A program made the translations under genes and the position numbers. DNA of 41,291 nucleotides from Treponema sp. (lineage in GTDB: Bacteria; Spirochaetota; Spirochaetia; Treponematales; Breznakiellaceae), in NCBI GenBank assembly GCA_031276295.1, contig JAISNI010000191.1, forward strand, positions 1-41,291, given 5' to 3'. Positions 41,184 through 41,291 of the stretch are shown here, in pieces; positions within the stretch are counted from its first letter, which is position 1, and each line of letters opens with the position of its first letter. The notes beneath the pieces are model-generated. The model searched no databases. It was not told the origin of the DNA and saw only the letters and a list, made by a program, of their open reading frames with translations.

Positions 41184-41291
41184 CCAAGCGTCGACCTACT
41201 TTCCCGCCCCTTAGAGGGGCAGTATCATCGGCGTGAGAGGGCTTGACTTCCGTGTTCGGAATGGGAACGGGTATAACACCTCCACTATAGA
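41184..41291 (-). rRNA. rrf: 5S ribosomal RNA, 3' part
   Basis: On the minus strand the sequence contains the 5S core CCCGTTCCCATTCCGAACAC, then GGAAGTCAAGCC, CGCCGATGATACTGCC and GGGAAAGTAGG, ending near GACGCTTGG. The 5' end lies beyond the right edge, so only about 108 nt are visible. A run of eight T follows the 3' end (41176-41183 region), as expected for its terminator. It presumably closes an rRNA operon lying to the right. Confidence 0.95.

Overview
The window reads as chromosomal DNA of a spirochaete, most probably a Treponema of the GC-balanced termite-gut type. This is inference from gene content and order: a complete spirochaete-type V-ATPase operon (atpE, a DUF2764 gene, atpA, atpB, atpD, atpI, atpK), a bactofilin, CheW, the eukaryote-like IleS2, a Rho enlarged at its N-terminus, several spirochaete-style hypothetical genes, and roughly balanced base composition. 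The species cannot be fixed from the sequence alone. Nearly every gene lies on the minus strand. Only an RlmK-like methyltransferase and a J-domain protein lie on the plus strand.

Layout, left to right. 1-1100: eroded edge of a surface-polysaccharide locus: the N-terminus of a Wzx-type flippase running off the left edge, then the front of a WbpD-type acetyltransferase and the tail of a WbpE-type aminotransferase, both truncated, then hairpin-rich repeat DNA. 1103-4067: two AAA+ ATPases, the first preceded by paired palindromic operator-like sites. 4068-4667: intergenic DNA with a probable small RNA. 4668-9439: ileS, a lipoprotein gene and an FmdB-type zinc-ribbon gene. 9569-10618: RlmK-like methyltransferase (plus strand). 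10802-13178: rho-rpmE with a rho-independent terminator. 13179-13856: a 680-base palindrome mosaic crossed by what looks like a consensus promoter far upstream of rho. 13857-17577: HU-like, lnt, response regulator, bactofilin, pncC, tightly packed. 17995-18568: rpsT (TTG start) and a previously uncalled 56-residue zinc-ribbon gene. 18763-28859: atpE to atpK, then ispG and a TPR protein, all in one direction. 28968-30676: galM and the divergent J-domain gene. 30677-31850: repeats and a damaged Rpn-type nuclease gene flanked by inverted repeats. 31982-41019: cheW, a DegT-like protein lacking its lysine, nadK, recN, a hypothetical gene and a heterodimeric ABC exporter. 41184-41291: the 3' part of a 5S rRNA gene.

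The genes are mostly housekeeping: translation (ileS, rpmE, rpsT, 5S, RlmK), transcription termination (rho), lipoprotein maturation (lnt), isoprenoid synthesis (ispG), NAD phosphorylation (nadK), DNA repair (recN), ion pumping (V-ATPase) and chemotaxis (cheW). No complete phage, CRISPR array or defence island is visible. The less ordinary signals are the intergenic palindrome mosaics, a candidate orphan small RNA, the operator pair at the DUF4143 ATPase, the DegT-like protein with Arg in place of the Schiff-base Lys, the large extracytoplasmic insert in one ABC half-transporter, the N/G/Q-rich Rho extension, and genes that appear to be leaderless.
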